From contig JABISF010000034.1 of NCBI GenBank assembly GCA_018699935.1, forward strand, positions 1 to 64,000: a stretch of 64,000 nucleotides of DNA, given 5' to 3'. The translations under genes were made by a program, and so were the position numbers. Positions 20,695-31,186 of the stretch are shown here, one piece after another; the stretch's first letter is position 1, and each line of letters begins with the position of its first letter. Source of the DNA: Flavobacteriaceae bacterium (GTDB lineage: Bacteria; Bacteroidota; Bacteroidia; Flavobacteriales; Flavobacteriaceae). The notes beneath the pieces are model-generated. The model saw nothing but the letters and a program-made list of their open reading frames with translations, searched no databases and had not been told where the DNA came from.

Positions 20695-21267
20695 TTAAAG
20701 CCTTATTTGAAAAGGAAAATCGGCGGACACATCGGTTTCACCCCCAAAATCAGTTCGGCTTTGACCGGATTTGGAGGTGGGCAAATGAATCAGATAGATC
20801 CGAACCTGTCCACTGCTTGCTTCCGTCCCCGTACTCCATATACTGGTCAAATACAAGGGATTATTCTCACTATCCACCGTGTCAGAACTTGAGGTTGAAA
20901 GACTGATTGCATTCCCTGTAAATTCATAAAAAACTTGATGATCGTCAGCTTCGGCTACAATATCCGCAGTAATCGTTTGGGGGTTGGTAGGATCACTTTC
21001 ATTTAAAAAATTGACGGAAACGGTATATTTTGTATTGGCCTTTAAGACAATGGGATCCACGCTGGCTTGATTGGAAACTGCTGGATTTAAAAACCAACGT
21101 ACGGATTGCGATGCACCGGTTTCATCTATCAAGTTCAAAACCACAGTGGTAATGACTTCTTCTTCATTGACAAGTTCGGGCATTTCTTTTTCGCAAGAAA
21201 TTTGAAAAATTAGGATCGAAAACACTATAAAAATTGGCTTTCGAATTAAAAGTAAAATTGATTTCAT
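20695..21267 (-). CDS. Hypothetical lipoprotein in the TonB receptor operon
   Basis: Lipobox-like IFQISCEKE; 12 bp upstream of the receptor. Confidence 0.7.
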   Translation of the reverse strand: MKSILLLIRKPIFIVFSILIFQISCEKEMPELVNEEEVITTVVLNLIDETGASQSVRWFLNPAVSNQASVDPIVLKANTKYTVSVNFLNESDPTNPQTITADIVAEADDHQVFYEFTGNAISLSTSSSDTVDSENNPLYLTSIWSTGTEASSGQVRIYLIHLPTSKSGQSRTDFGGETDVSADFPFQIRL

Positions 21268-21340
21268 TATTAGGTTTAATTTAATGGAACAAAAAAAGGC
21301 AGCAACGCCATGTCACCATAAGCCTTTTCTAAACAAAAAT

Positions 21341-21676
21341 TTAAACCCAAACGGGAGGAGCGCGAGATGATTTTGTTTTATCAATGGGCGACAACCAAAG
21401 CGTGGAAACGAGTGCCAACAATTGAAACGTATCCAAAACCATAGACTTCGTCTCAACGTTGGTAAAATGTTCCAAAGCAGGCTGGAAACAATAATCCAAA
21501 AGATCATTGTGCGCCTTTTTTTGGTGAAGATGCGTGCTGGTCAAATGACATTTGACCACATCTGCATGTTCTTGGTAGGCATGCACCAATTTCAATCCGT
21601 AGGGCAACAGCAAAATGATGGTAAACACCATTGCTTGTAGCCACTGCCTCAAAATTGAAAAACGGTTTCGATGCAT
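21341..21676 (-). CDS. Small membrane-anchored hypothetical protein with His/Cys-containing ectodomain
   Basis: One N-terminal hydrophobic segment then HAYQEHADVVKCHLTSTHLHQKKAHNDLLDYC; upstream of lipoprotein and receptor. Confidence 0.6.
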   Translation of the reverse strand: MHRNRFSILRQWLQAMVFTIILLLPYGLKLVHAYQEHADVVKCHLTSTHLHQKKAHNDLLDYCFQPALEHFTNVETKSMVLDTFQLLALVSTLWLSPIDKTKSSRAPPVWV

Positions 21677-21680
21677 TATT

Positions 21681-22415
21681 TTAGAGTAACTCTTTGATTT
21701 TTATGTTTTTAAAAGAGATAATTCCCGGGTGATCTTGCAAACAAATTGCGCCGGTTGGATATTTCCCAAAGCCTTCCCAGCCTTTGAATTTACTGTTCTC
21801 TACATCCGTTTCCCATTTTGGACCATGCAATTCAAATCGGTTGATCTCTACTCCATTTTGCACCACCACTGCCTCGTTGTCGTTGTGGTTGATGGTGATG
21901 TGAAAAGTGTTCCACTCCCCTGCCGGTTTGGTCACATCAACGGTGGGAGCATAAATATCGTAAAGGGAGCCGGCGGAATGTTTGATTTCATCGGGGTTTC
22001 CTTTGTCTACCATGGGGTCAAGGACTTGGATTTCAGGCCCTGTTTGGAAGGGATAACTGTAGTTACTGTCTTCCTGAACACCCCACATAAATCCACTATT
22101 GGCACCGGGAGAAACCCTCCAATCAAATTGAATTTCAAAATTGGTGTATTGTTTATCGGACAACAAACTTTTATCACCATTGCCTTCTACCTTTTCTGAG
22201 TCAAAAGTAAAGACATCTCCTTCTACGGTCCACCCTTTCTTAGTGCCATCGTTTTGAAAAATATGCCAGCCTTCAAAAGTTCCGGGGACAATCAAATTTT
22301 CCCAATCGTTGGATACTTCCTCGGAAGGAGCTGTTGTTGTGCTGTTTTTTTTAGGGGTATTTTGGCAACTCCAAAAGGTTGCGGATAGCATCAAAGAAAA
22401 AAATAAAGTTCGCAT
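21681..22415 (-). CDS. DUF1080 (3-keto-disaccharide hydrolase-like) lipoprotein
   Basis: SFWSCQ lipobox; FEIQFDWRVSPGANSGFMWGVQED...GPEIQVLDP...HITINHNDNEAVVVQNG. Confidence 0.88.
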   Translation of the reverse strand: MRTLFFSLMLSATFWSCQNTPKKNSTTTAPSEEVSNDWENLIVPGTFEGWHIFQNDGTKKGWTVEGDVFTFDSEKVEGNGDKSLLSDKQYTNFEIQFDWRVSPGANSGFMWGVQEDSNYSYPFQTGPEIQVLDPMVDKGNPDEIKHSAGSLYDIYAPTVDVTKPAGEWNTFHITINHNDNEAVVVQNGVEINRFELHGPKWETDVENSKFKGWEGFGKYPTGAICLQDHPGIISFKNIKIKELL

Positions 22416-22488
22416 AGCTGTAGATTTTATCCAAAATTAAGAAACTAAGTCATATAAGCCTTCGCAATTGTAAAAATAAACAAAAATT

Positions 22489-23145
22489 CTACACCCGCAT
22501 TTCTGGGACTTCCTCGGGAATTATGAGCTTTCCGGCCGTAGCAGCTTTTATTTGAGCAACACTCACCCCGGGCGCACGTTCACACAACAAAAAGCCTTCG
22601 GGCTGAATTTCTAGTACGGCCAATTCTGTCACAATTTTTTTTACACAAGCCACTCCCGTAAGGGGAAGCGAACACTTGGGAAGCAATTTTGAATCGCCTT
22701 GGCGATTGGTATGCATCATGGCCACGATAATATTTTCGGCAGAAGCCACCAAGTCCATCGCCCCGCCCATGCCTTTGACCATTTTACCCGGAATTTTCCA
22801 GTTGGCAATATCTCCTTTTTCAGAAACTTCCATGGCTCCCAATATGGTCAAATCCACATGTTTGCCTCGGATCATTCCAAAACTCATGGCGGAATCAAAA
22901 AAACTGGCTCCCGGCAAACTGGTGATGGTTTGCTTTCCAGCGTTGATCAAATCAGCATCTTCTTGTCCAGCAACGGGAAATGGTCCCATGCCCAATATTC
23001 CGTTTTCACTTTGAAACTCAACGGCTATATTTTCTGGGATATAATTGGCGACTAGAGTGGGAATACCAATACCCAAATTCACATAAAATCCATCTTGAAT
23101 TTCCTGAGCAATGCGTTGTGCAATTCCGTTTTTATCCAATGCCAT
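22489..23145 (-). CDS. scoB: 3-oxoacid CoA-transferase subunit B
   Basis: VNLGIGIPTLVANYIP...FQSENGILGMGPFP; GGAMDLVASAENIIVAMMH. Confidence 0.93.
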   Translation of the reverse strand: MALDKNGIAQRIAQEIQDGFYVNLGIGIPTLVANYIPENIAVEFQSENGILGMGPFPVAGQEDADLINAGKQTITSLPGASFFDSAMSFGMIRGKHVDLTILGAMEVSEKGDIANWKIPGKMVKGMGGAMDLVASAENIIVAMMHTNRQGDSKLLPKCSLPLTGVACVKKIVTELAVLEIQPEGFLLCERAPGVSVAQIKAATAGKLIIPEEVPEMRV

Positions 23146-23150
23146 AATTC

Positions 23151-23846
23151 CTAATTTTGAACCGTGCGTTGTTCAATTCGTTTTTCAAAATTCACTCCTT
23201 GAAAGATTCGATCGACCAATATACCCGGAATGTGAATTTGATTGGGATCCAGTGCCCCGGCGGGAAGTAATTCTTCAACTTCTACTACTGTAATTTTAGC
23301 AGCACCGCACATCAGCGGATTAAAATTTCGGGCAGTCCCTTTAAAAATAAGATTGCCTGCCACATCTCCTTTCCAAGCTTTCACAAAAGCAAAATCTGCC
23401 TGAAAAGCGGTTTCCATCACATGGGGTTTTCCATTAAAAATTCGGGTTTCTTTTCCTTCCGCCACTTCTGTTCCATATCCGGCAGGAGTAAAAAAAGCAG
23501 GAATCCCAGCTTGTGCTGCGCGGCATTTTTCGGCCAAAGTCCCTTGAGGAGTCAACTCCACTTCTAATTCTCCGGAGAGCATTTGCCGTTCAAACTCTGC
23601 ATTTTCACCAACATAGGAGGAAATCATTTTTTTTACTTGTTTTTGCTGTAATAATAATCCCAAACCAAAGTCGTCAACCCCCGCATTGTTGGAAATACAA
23701 CAAAGGTTTTTAGGATTCAACCGAACCAATTCCTGTATTGCATTTTCGGGTATTCCGCATAAACCAAAGCCTCCAAACATGAGTGTCATCCCATCAGAAA
23801 CGTCCGCCACCGCTGCTGTTACCGTTGCTACCGTTTTGTCGATCAT
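23151..23846 (-). CDS. scoA: 3-oxoacid CoA-transferase subunit A
   Basis: [52 protein letters not shown]. Confidence 0.93.
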   Translation of the reverse strand: MIDKTVATVTAAVADVSDGMTLMFGGFGLCGIPENAIQELVRLNPKNLCCISNNAGVDDFGLGLLLQQKQVKKMISSYVGENAEFERQMLSGELEVELTPQGTLAEKCRAAQAGIPAFFTPAGYGTEVAEGKETRIFNGKPHVMETAFQADFAFVKAWKGDVAGNLIFKGTARNFNPLMCGAAKITVVEVEELLPAGALDPNQIHIPGILVDRIFQGVNFEKRIEQRTVQN

Positions 23847-23855
23847 GATTGATTT

Positions 23856-24803
23856 TTACAAGCGTGCTTTAAGTTTTTCGATCAATTGAGGGACTACCTC
23901 AAAGGCATCACCCACCACACCATAGTCCGCTGCCTTAAAGAAAGGAGCCTCCGGATCGATATTGATAACGACTTTTACTTTGGAAGCACTAACGCCCGCC
24001 AAATGTTGTATGGCTCCCGAAACGCCGATGGCGATATACAAATTGGAAGCCACCGGTTTTCCGGTTTGTCCAACATGCTCGCTGTGGGGTCGCCATCCCA
24101 TGTCCGAAACCGGTTTAGAACAAGCGGTAGCCGCTCCCAACACCTCGGCTAAGTCTTCAATCAAATGCCAATGCTCCGGTCCTTTCAGACCTCTTCCTCC
24201 AGAAACTACGATGTCTGCATCTGCAATGGTTACTTTATTCGTCGCTTGATCGACCCCCGTAACTGCGAGTGTACTATTCCCAGCTTGATAGGTAAATTCT
24301 TTGATCTCAGAAGTTGAAATTTTTTCATGCAATCCAAAGGCATTGGAGTTGAGGCAAAGCACACTACAGGGTGCTGCGCTGGTGGTCAGATTAAACGCTT
24401 TATTGGTAAAACAGGAACGTTTTACTTTTATGGGTTCGTAACTCGAAGGAAGTGCCACTACATTGGAAAAAAAGGCCGCAGAAGTTTTCACTGCGAGTAT
24501 GGGACCCAAATAGCGTCCGTTGGCTGTGGCACTCAACGCGACTAGGGTTGCGTTTTCTTGCTGTACGATCGCTGCAAGTGTGGTCGCAAAACCCTCCACT
24601 TCAAAATTGGGATGGGGGGTACTAACGGAGTAAATCAAATCTACGCCATAGGTATTTAAGGAGGATGCGTCTTCTTGATTGAACACTACGGCAACAAGTT
24701 TTTGCCCGGTTGCATCGGCCATCGCACGACCATAGGAGGCAATTTCGAAACCTGCTTTTTTTATCGTTCCCTGCTGGGATTCTACATAAATTACAATTGA
24801 CAT
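23856..24803 (-). CDS. etfA: Electron transfer flavoprotein alpha subunit
   Basis: IVVSGGRGLKGPEHWHLIEDLAEVLGAATACSKPVSDMGW...QTGKPVASNLYIAIGVSGAIQHLAG. Confidence 0.95.
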   Translation of the reverse strand: MSIVIYVESQQGTIKKAGFEIASYGRAMADATGQKLVAVVFNQEDASSLNTYGVDLIYSVSTPHPNFEVEGFATTLAAIVQQENATLVALSATANGRYLGPILAVKTSAAFFSNVVALPSSYEPIKVKRSCFTNKAFNLTTSAAPCSVLCLNSNAFGLHEKISTSEIKEFTYQAGNSTLAVTGVDQATNKVTIADADIVVSGGRGLKGPEHWHLIEDLAEVLGAATACSKPVSDMGWRPHSEHVGQTGKPVASNLYIAIGVSGAIQHLAGVSASKVKVVINIDPEAPFFKAADYGVVGDAFEVVPQLIEKLKARL

Positions 24804-24814
24804 ATTTTTTTGAT

Positions 24815-25561
24815 TTACAGCACTTTGGCTTCGTTTTGTAATAACTCTATGAGGGTGTCTAAATCCCCAGCATCGACGAGCTTCACTGCTCCCTTGGGTG
24901 CCGGTTTTTCAAATTGTTCGATGGAAGTTTGCGCTGTGGCTTGGACGCCCTCCACAACCTCCAATGGTTTTTGACGGGCTTGCATGATCCCACGCATATT
25001 GGGAATGATCAATTCGCTTTCTTCGACCAACCCTTTTTGGGCTCCAAGAATAATTGGTAAATCTGAACGAAGGGATTCTTTTCCTCCATCAATTTCACGC
25101 TGTACTTGCGCAGCCTTTCCTTCAATATCCAGGTGAATACAATTGGCCACATAGGGGATTCCCAAAAGTGTAGCGAGCATTCCTCCCACCATACCTCCGT
25201 TGTAATCTATAGATTCTCTTCCCGTAAAAATTACATCATAGGAGGTGGCTTGACAATGTGCTGCCAACTCTTTGGCAACCGCAAATCCATCGGTGGGTTC
25301 GGCATTGATCCGAACGGCTTTGTCTGCACCAATGGCAAGACACTTTCTCAAGATGGGTTCACAACTTGCATCGCCCACCGTTACTACTGTCACCGTGGCG
25401 GCATTTTTTTGTTGAAGCCAAATGGCTCGAGTGAGTCCAAATTCATCGTTGGGATTGATGATGAATTGTACACCGTTGGTGTCAAAGGCCGTATTATCGT
25501 TTTGAAAATTAATTTTTGAAGTCGTGTCGGGCACATTACTTATACAGACGAGTATATTCAT
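24815..25561 (-). CDS. etfB: Electron transfer flavoprotein beta subunit
   Basis: MNILVCISNVPDTTSKI...INPNDEFGLTRAIWL; VIFTGRESIDYNGGMVGGMLA. Confidence 0.95.
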   Translation of the reverse strand: MNILVCISNVPDTTSKINFQNDNTAFDTNGVQFIINPNDEFGLTRAIWLQQKNAATVTVVTVGDASCEPILRKCLAIGADKAVRINAEPTDGFAVAKELAAHCQATSYDVIFTGRESIDYNGGMVGGMLATLLGIPYVANCIHLDIEGKAAQVQREIDGGKESLRSDLPIILGAQKGLVEESELIIPNMRGIMQARQKPLEVVEGVQATAQTSIEQFEKPAPKGAVKLVDAGDLDTLIELLQNEAKVL

Positions 25562-25585
25562 AAATCTAATTTTTTACTAATCTAA

Positions 25586-25616
25586 GAATAAAAATGACAC
25601 GGTGTCATTTTTATTC
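25586..25616. promoter_or_regulatory. Perfect 15-bp inverted repeat, 1-nt spacer (GAATAAAAATGACAC-G-GTGTCATTTTTATTC)
   Basis: Direct reading; ends 25 bp upstream of the etfB start; operator-like core ATGACACGGTGTCAT. Confidence 0.85.
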
Positions 25617-25652
25617 GATATCCGCTGTATTCCCCATGCAAAAACGTTTAAA

Positions 25653-26687
25653 TTATTGATCAGAAGCCGGTTTTACACAACGAAATCCAGTGTGTTGTAA
25701 GCCAGTGTCGGGAGATGATTTCATCCGAGAGGCTACACGATAGCCGGCGCAATAACTGTCGTTACACAAAAAAGAACCTCCACGCATCACTTTTTGAGCG
25801 GTATAGGGCAAATAGGGATCGTAGCTTTTTTCGGGCCCCATAGGGTTGTTAATCTTTTGATCGCCGATGGATTTATAATAGTTGAAATCGTACCAATCGG
25901 TGCACCATTCCCATACATTCCCTGCCATATCGTAAAGACCATACGGATTGGGTGCAAAAGCAGCAACGGGTGCCGTGTAGAAAAATTGATCTCGAACTTT
26001 GTTTTCATAGGGAAAAGCACCTTCCCAAATATTGGCTTTGGGTGTTCCTTCGTCCAAAGCCTCCTCTCCCCAGGGGTATTTACTGCCCGATTTTCCACCT
26101 CGAGCAGCCCATTCCCACTCCGCTTCGGAGGGCAGTCTTTTTCCTGCCCATTCGGCATAGGCGTTAGCGTCAAACCATGAAATATGAACTACGGGATGAT
26201 TTTCCTTTCCCTCCAAGGAACTTTCCGGACCCTCAGGATGTCTCCAATTGGCTTTGGATTTCCACTCCCACCAGGCACCATAATCATTTAAATTGACCGG
26301 TCCTTGGGTAGGAATAAAAACCAAAGAAGCGGCTTGCAGTAAAGAATCGTGCGGTTTTGGGGTATTTGGGGGAAGTGATTTTTTTATTTCCTCCCAATTG
26401 GGTGCTGTTTCGGCTGTGGTTGTATAGCCTGTTGCCGCAACAAAAGCGGCAAATTGCGCATTGGTCACTTCCGTTTTGTCCATCCAAAAGGCATCTACCG
26501 AGACCTGATGCACAGGAGATTCGTCTTCTCTAGCCTGCGCACCATCGCTTCCCATATAAAAGGTACCTGCAGGTATGTATACCATACCTTCTTTTTCTAT
26601 TACTTCAATGGAGCTTTGGGACGTCTGTTGACATCCCAAAAAGACACCCATAAAAAGTAGGAACACGAAGGCATTAAATAATTTCAT
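25653..26687 (-). CDS. Formylglycine-generating enzyme (SUMF1/FGE) family lipoprotein
   Basis: YIPAGTFYMGSDG...DESPVHQVSVDAFWMDKTEVTNAQF; KRLPSEAEWEWAARGG; MRGGSFLCNDSYCAGYRVASR keeps both catalytic Cys; GFRCV. Confidence 0.9.
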   Translation of the reverse strand: MKLFNAFVFLLFMGVFLGCQQTSQSSIEVIEKEGMVYIPAGTFYMGSDGAQAREDESPVHQVSVDAFWMDKTEVTNAQFAAFVAATGYTTTAETAPNWEEIKKSLPPNTPKPHDSLLQAASLVFIPTQGPVNLNDYGAWWEWKSKANWRHPEGPESSLEGKENHPVVHISWFDANAYAEWAGKRLPSEAEWEWAARGGKSGSKYPWGEEALDEGTPKANIWEGAFPYENKVRDQFFYTAPVAAFAPNPYGLYDMAGNVWEWCTDWYDFNYYKSIGDQKINNPMGPEKSYDPYLPYTAQKVMRGGSFLCNDSYCAGYRVASRMKSSPDTGLQHTGFRCVKPASDQ

Positions 26688-28303
26688 CAACCCGTAAAAT
26701 AAGAAAGGACACTAATTACGATCAAGACTAAAATTGCAGAAGCAATAATGTCTCCTTTGCTATAGCTGTTTCGTACCGCTTCTTTTTGCTCTAATGTCAA
26801 GGTTCCAAAGGTCAATCCAGCAACATTGGCCAAAGAAGGTCGCTCTTGGAACAAGGTTACGGCGATACAAACGCTCACAGAAAAAAGGAACATAAAAATA
26901 CACATATGCGAAAAGTTGATGGTCGCAAAGGTGTACATAAATCCTGTCAAATCTTCCTTCATTAATTCCGCTGAAATTCTTGCAACCGCCACAAAAACCC
27001 CCGAAAAAAGGGTGGCTAGGGCAGCGTCAGAGGTCACTCTTTTCCATAAAATTCCCAATAAAAATACAGCGGTGATGGGCGGAGCGATATAGGATTGTAC
27101 GCTTTGCAAATACTGATAGAGGACTCCCCCACCGATACGCTCCATGATGGGAATCCAAATAATTCCCAAAATCACCATAATCGCAGTGGCCAATTTTCCC
27201 ACATTAAGGAGACGTTTTTCAGAAGTGGCAGGTTTTAATTTTTTGTAAATATCAATGGTAAAAATAGTGGAACAGGAATTGAACACCGAGGCCAAAGAGC
27301 TCATCAATGCTGCCATCAAACCTCCGGCAACCAGTCCTTTAACCCCAACGGGTAGCAAGGTTTTTACCAATAAAGGAAAGGCTTCATCACTGCGATCCAA
27401 TTGAATGATCCCTTTTTGATGCAGGGCAAAAGCAATGACACCGGGAATTAAGAAGATAAAAATGGGGAGTATTTTTAAGTAAGCCCCAAAGATTGCTCCC
27501 CGTCTTCCAATCTTGATATTATTCGCCGCCAAGGTGCGTTGTACTATATATTGATCAGTACACCAATACCAGATTCCAACTACTGTTCCCCCGAAGAGTA
27601 AGCCCGTCCAAGGCAGATCGGGATCGGACATGGGCCGCCACATATTAAAATGGGAACTTCCTGCCGTAGCTTTTAGCTCTTCCCAACCGCCCACGGCATC
27701 CAAGCCGAGATACGTAATTATTAAAGAACCAAAGATCAGGATGACTGTTTGGAGTGTTTCGGTATAAATTACGGCCTTCATTCCTCCGATCACCGTGTAA
27801 ATTCCAGTGAAAATCACGATGCCGATGGCACCATACCAAAAGGGTATGCCTAAAAGTTCAGACACTACGATCCCACCGGCATAGATGGTTACCGAAACTT
27901 TGGTGATTACATAGCCCAAAAGCGAAAAAACAGATAAAAACCAACGCGAACGACTGTCGAATCGTTTTTCCAAAAACTCGGGCATCGTAAACACATTACT
28001 CCTAAAATAGAAGGGTAAAAACAACCATCCTAATAGCAAGACAATCCATGCGTGCAATTCGTAATGCGCCATGGGCATACCGGATTCCGCACCTGTTCCA
28101 GCCAGTCCTACAACGTGTTCCGAACCAATATTGGATGCAAAAATGGAGGCTCCAATTACAAACCAACCAACATTACGACCTGCAAGAAAATAATCCTCGG
28201 TGTTTTTATTTTTTTGCAAAACGACCCAAACAGAGATCCCAATGAGGGCGAAAAAATAAATACTTAAAACAACCCAATCTCCAGTTTCTAAGAGCGAATT
28301 CAT
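26687..28303 (-). CDS. Sodium/solute symporter (SSS family), probably sugar
   Basis: 12+ [34 protein letters not shown]; in xyl operon, ATGA overlap with xylA. Confidence 0.9.
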   Translation of the reverse strand: MNSLLETGDWVVLSIYFFALIGISVWVVLQKNKNTEDYFLAGRNVGWFVIGASIFASNIGSEHVVGLAGTGAESGMPMAHYELHAWIVLLLGWLFLPFYFRSNVFTMPEFLEKRFDSRSRWFLSVFSLLGYVITKVSVTIYAGGIVVSELLGIPFWYGAIGIVIFTGIYTVIGGMKAVIYTETLQTVILIFGSLIITYLGLDAVGGWEELKATAGSSHFNMWRPMSDPDLPWTGLLFGGTVVGIWYWCTDQYIVQRTLAANNIKIGRRGAIFGAYLKILPIFIFLIPGVIAFALHQKGIIQLDRSDEAFPLLVKTLLPVGVKGLVAGGLMAALMSSLASVFNSCSTIFTIDIYKKLKPATSEKRLLNVGKLATAIMVILGIIWIPIMERIGGGVLYQYLQSVQSYIAPPITAVFLLGILWKRVTSDAALATLFSGVFVAVARISAELMKEDLTGFMYTFATINFSHMCIFMFLFSVSVCIAVTLFQERPSLANVAGLTFGTLTLEQKEAVRNSYSKGDIIASAILVLIVISVLSYFTG

Positions 28304-29625
28304 ATGAATTGATTGATAAGGTTTTCAAACAATTCTTGCTTGCCGCTGATGCGCTTCGGATTGCTGTGATTCATCCCAATACTCGCAAGCGCTTCCAAAG
28401 TCAACTCGCCGGTTTCAAAACGTTTTCCTTCACCACTGTCAAAAGAGGCATAGCGTTCTTTTCGCAAGGCATTGTATTTGGACTCGGTAAGGATTTTTTC
28501 AGCCACCAACAAGCCTCTTGCAAAGGTGTCCGCCCCTCCAATATGCGCGTGAAAAATATCGTCGATATCGGTTGAATTTCTTCTGATTTTTGCATCAAAA
28601 TTAACCCCTCCTCCTTGCAAACCTCCGGCTTGAAGAAACACCAACATGGCTTCGGTAACTTCGTATAAATTGACAGGAAACTGATCTGTATCCCATCCGT
28701 TTTGATTGTCTCCACGATTGGCGTCAATACTTCCCAACATACCGGCATGAGCGGCCACTGCCAATTCGTGTTCGAACGAGTGTTGCGCCAAAGTAGCATG
28801 ATTGACTTCAATATTTAATTTAAAATCTTGATCCAGTCCGTATTGGCGAAGAAAACCAATGGCGGTAGCAGCATCAAAATCGTATTGATGTTTCATGGGT
28901 TCCATGGGTTTGGGCTCAATAAAGAAAGTTCCTTTAAAACCTTGAGCACGGGCATAGTCTCGTGCCATAATCAGCATTTGCGCCAAGTGTTCTACCTCAC
29001 GTCCCATATCGGTGTTCAGTAGGGACATATAACCTTCGCGTCCACCCCAGAAAACATAGTTCTCTCCATCCAATGCTAGAGTGGTGTCTAAGGCAATTTT
29101 GATTTGCGCCCCTGCCCGCGCGACGACATTAAAATCGGGGTTGGTAGCAGCACCGTTCATATAGGCGGGATTGGAAAAACAGTTGGCAGTTCCCCACAAT
29201 AGTTTTACTCCGGAAGCTTTTTTCTTTTCGGCTATATAAGCCGCTATGGTTTGCATACGCCTTTCGTGTTCGGCCAAAGTTGGAGCTTCGTCCACTACAT
29301 CCACATCGTGAAAGCAGAAATAGTCAAATCCCAATTTGGTGATCAACTCAAAGGCTGCATCGGCTTTGTCTTTGGCGCGTTGCATAGGATCGCTGGCCTG
29401 ATCCCAAGCAAATGTTTGCGTGCCCGGACCAAAAGGATCTCCTCCTTGCCCGCAGAAGCTGTGCCAATAGGCGATCGCAAACTTAAAATGTTCCTTCATG
29501 CTTTTCCCCATCACCTGCTGATCGGGATTGTAATATTTGAATGCCAAGGGGTTGTCTGATGTTTTCCCTTCAAACTTGATTTCGCCAATACCTTTGTAGT
29601 ATTCTTTTTCTCCTGTTAGTATCAT
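28300..29625 (-). CDS. xylA: Xylose isomerase
   Basis: [71 protein letters not shown]; start at [10 protein letters not shown]. Confidence 0.97.
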   Translation of the reverse strand: MILTGEKEYYKGIGEIKFEGKTSDNPLAFKYYNPDQQVMGKSMKEHFKFAIAYWHSFCGQGGDPFGPGTQTFAWDQASDPMQRAKDKADAAFELITKLGFDYFCFHDVDVVDEAPTLAEHERRMQTIAAYIAEKKKASGVKLLWGTANCFSNPAYMNGAATNPDFNVVARAGAQIKIALDTTLALDGENYVFWGGREGYMSLLNTDMGREVEHLAQMLIMARDYARAQGFKGTFFIEPKPMEPMKHQYDFDAATAIGFLRQYGLDQDFKLNIEVNHATLAQHSFEHELAVAAHAGMLGSIDANRGDNQNGWDTDQFPVNLYEVTEAMLVFLQAGGLQGGGVNFDAKIRRNSTDIDDIFHAHIGGADTFARGLLVAEKILTESKYNALRKERYASFDSGEGKRFETGELTLEALASIGMNHSNPKRISGKQELFENLINQFI

Positions 29626-29626
29626 T

Positions 29627-31117
29627 TTAATTATTTGGTTTGTTAAGTATATAATGTAATTCTTTTTTCCATTTGGAATAGGCTGCTTTGTAAGCGGTAT
29701 TATCTGCTTCCGGCTCAAAAAGTCCAACGCGGTCTTGATCTGAAACACTTTTGCTGTAGGCATCAAATGCATTGGGTTGGATTCCGGCTGCCCGTGCTGC
29801 TCCCACGGCACCTGTGGTATTATAAATTTCTATGGGGTGACCAATAAGGCTGCAAAGCGTTTTTGAAAATATTTCTGAGCGAAATAAATTGTCATTCCCC
29901 GCACGTATGACGCGAATATCCAATTGATCCTCTTGCAAGATTTCCATTCCATAAGCGAAGGAAAAGGCAATGCCCTCCAAGGCAGATCGAAGTAAATGCC
30001 CTGCTCCGTGAAGATTTAGATTTAAATTAGAAAACTGTGCGCCGGGGGTTTTGTTCTCCAGCATACGCTCGGCCCCATTGCCAAAAGACAAGTTCACCAA
30101 TCCTTGACTACCAATGGGAACGGCTGCTGCCAGTCGATTCATTTCATTATAATCACTGATTCCCGTGATTTTCCGCAACCAACTGTATTGAATTCCTGCC
30201 CCATTTACACATAATAATTTCCCGATGGTTGGGGCTTGTGCAGTATAATTTACATGGGCAAAACTATTGATCCGGCTGTATTCTTTTGCAGCAATACTGT
30301 CGGTGATGGCAAACAACACCCCAGAGGTACCTCCCGTTGCTGCCACCTCTCCGGGATGTAAAATATTGAGCGAAAGCGCATTGTTGGGTTGATCTCCAGC
30401 GCGATAGCGAATAGGAATGTTTTCCGGTAAGCCTGTGGCAGCTGCTCCGGCTTTATGCACGCTCCCTTGGTCAGAAAAATTTTCAACTATGGTAGGGGTC
30501 AGTGCTGTTGAAATTCCATAATACTCCAATAACCAATCGGCAACCTTGTTTTCCTTATAATCCCAAAGTATTCCTTCCGAAAGTCCGTTTTTGGTGGTGG
30601 CAATAGTACCGCTCAACTTAAAGGCGATATAATCCCCAGGCAGCATATAGTAGGCTGCTTTGGCGTAAAGTTCGGGTTCGTTTTCTTTGACCCATTTGAG
30701 TTTGGAAGCCGTAAAATTTCCAGGAGCATTCAATAAATGCTTGCCGTATTTTTCTTCGCCCAAATCAGCAGCAGCTTGAGCACCAATGCCAACGGCACGA
30801 CTATCGCACCAAATGATGGAATCGCGCAGCACTTTTTTATCGGCGTCCAAAAGCACCAAGCCGTGCATTTGATAAGAAATCCCAATAGCTGCAATTCTTT
30901 TAGCATCTATCTGATTTTCGTGGATGATCCGCCGGGTGGCAGTACACAAATGCGTCCACCACATTTCTGGGTCTTGCTCTGCCCAATCGGCTTGAACCGC
31001 CTGTATGGGCATTTCTGTGGCAGGTTCACTCACCACCGCTATTTTCTTTTGCGTTTTGGCATCCACCAAGGCAACTTTTACCGAGGAACTTCCAATGTCA
31101 TATCCAATATTATACAC
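29627..31117 (-). CDS. xylB: Xylulokinase (FGGY family)
   Basis: [44 protein letters not shown]; adjacent to xylA. Confidence 0.94.
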   Translation of the reverse strand: MYNIGYDIGSSSVKVALVDAKTQKKIAVVSEPATEMPIQAVQADWAEQDPEMWWTHLCTATRRIIHENQIDAKRIAAIGISYQMHGLVLLDADKKVLRDSIIWCDSRAVGIGAQAAADLGEEKYGKHLLNAPGNFTASKLKWVKENEPELYAKAAYYMLPGDYIAFKLSGTIATTKNGLSEGILWDYKENKVADWLLEYYGISTALTPTIVENFSDQGSVHKAGAAATGLPENIPIRYRAGDQPNNALSLNILHPGEVAATGGTSGVLFAITDSIAAKEYSRINSFAHVNYTAQAPTIGKLLCVNGAGIQYSWLRKITGISDYNEMNRLAAAVPIGSQGLVNLSFGNGAERMLENKTPGAQFSNLNLNLHGAGHLLRSALEGIAFSFAYGMEILQEDQLDIRVIRAGNDNLFRSEIFSKTLCSLIGHPIEIYNTTGAVGAARAAGIQPNAFDAYSKSVSDQDRVGLFEPEADNTAYKAAYSKWKKELHYILNKPNN

Positions 31118-31186
31118 CGTTCTGTTTAAGTTTATAAATATAAAAAATTGCGTCCTTTATTCACATATAATATTCCAATGGACGCT

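Noticed and set aside
21729-22199. 156-aa plus ORF opposite the DUF1080 gene
   Set aside because: Antisense shadow ORF; the minus-strand gene has clear family motifs.
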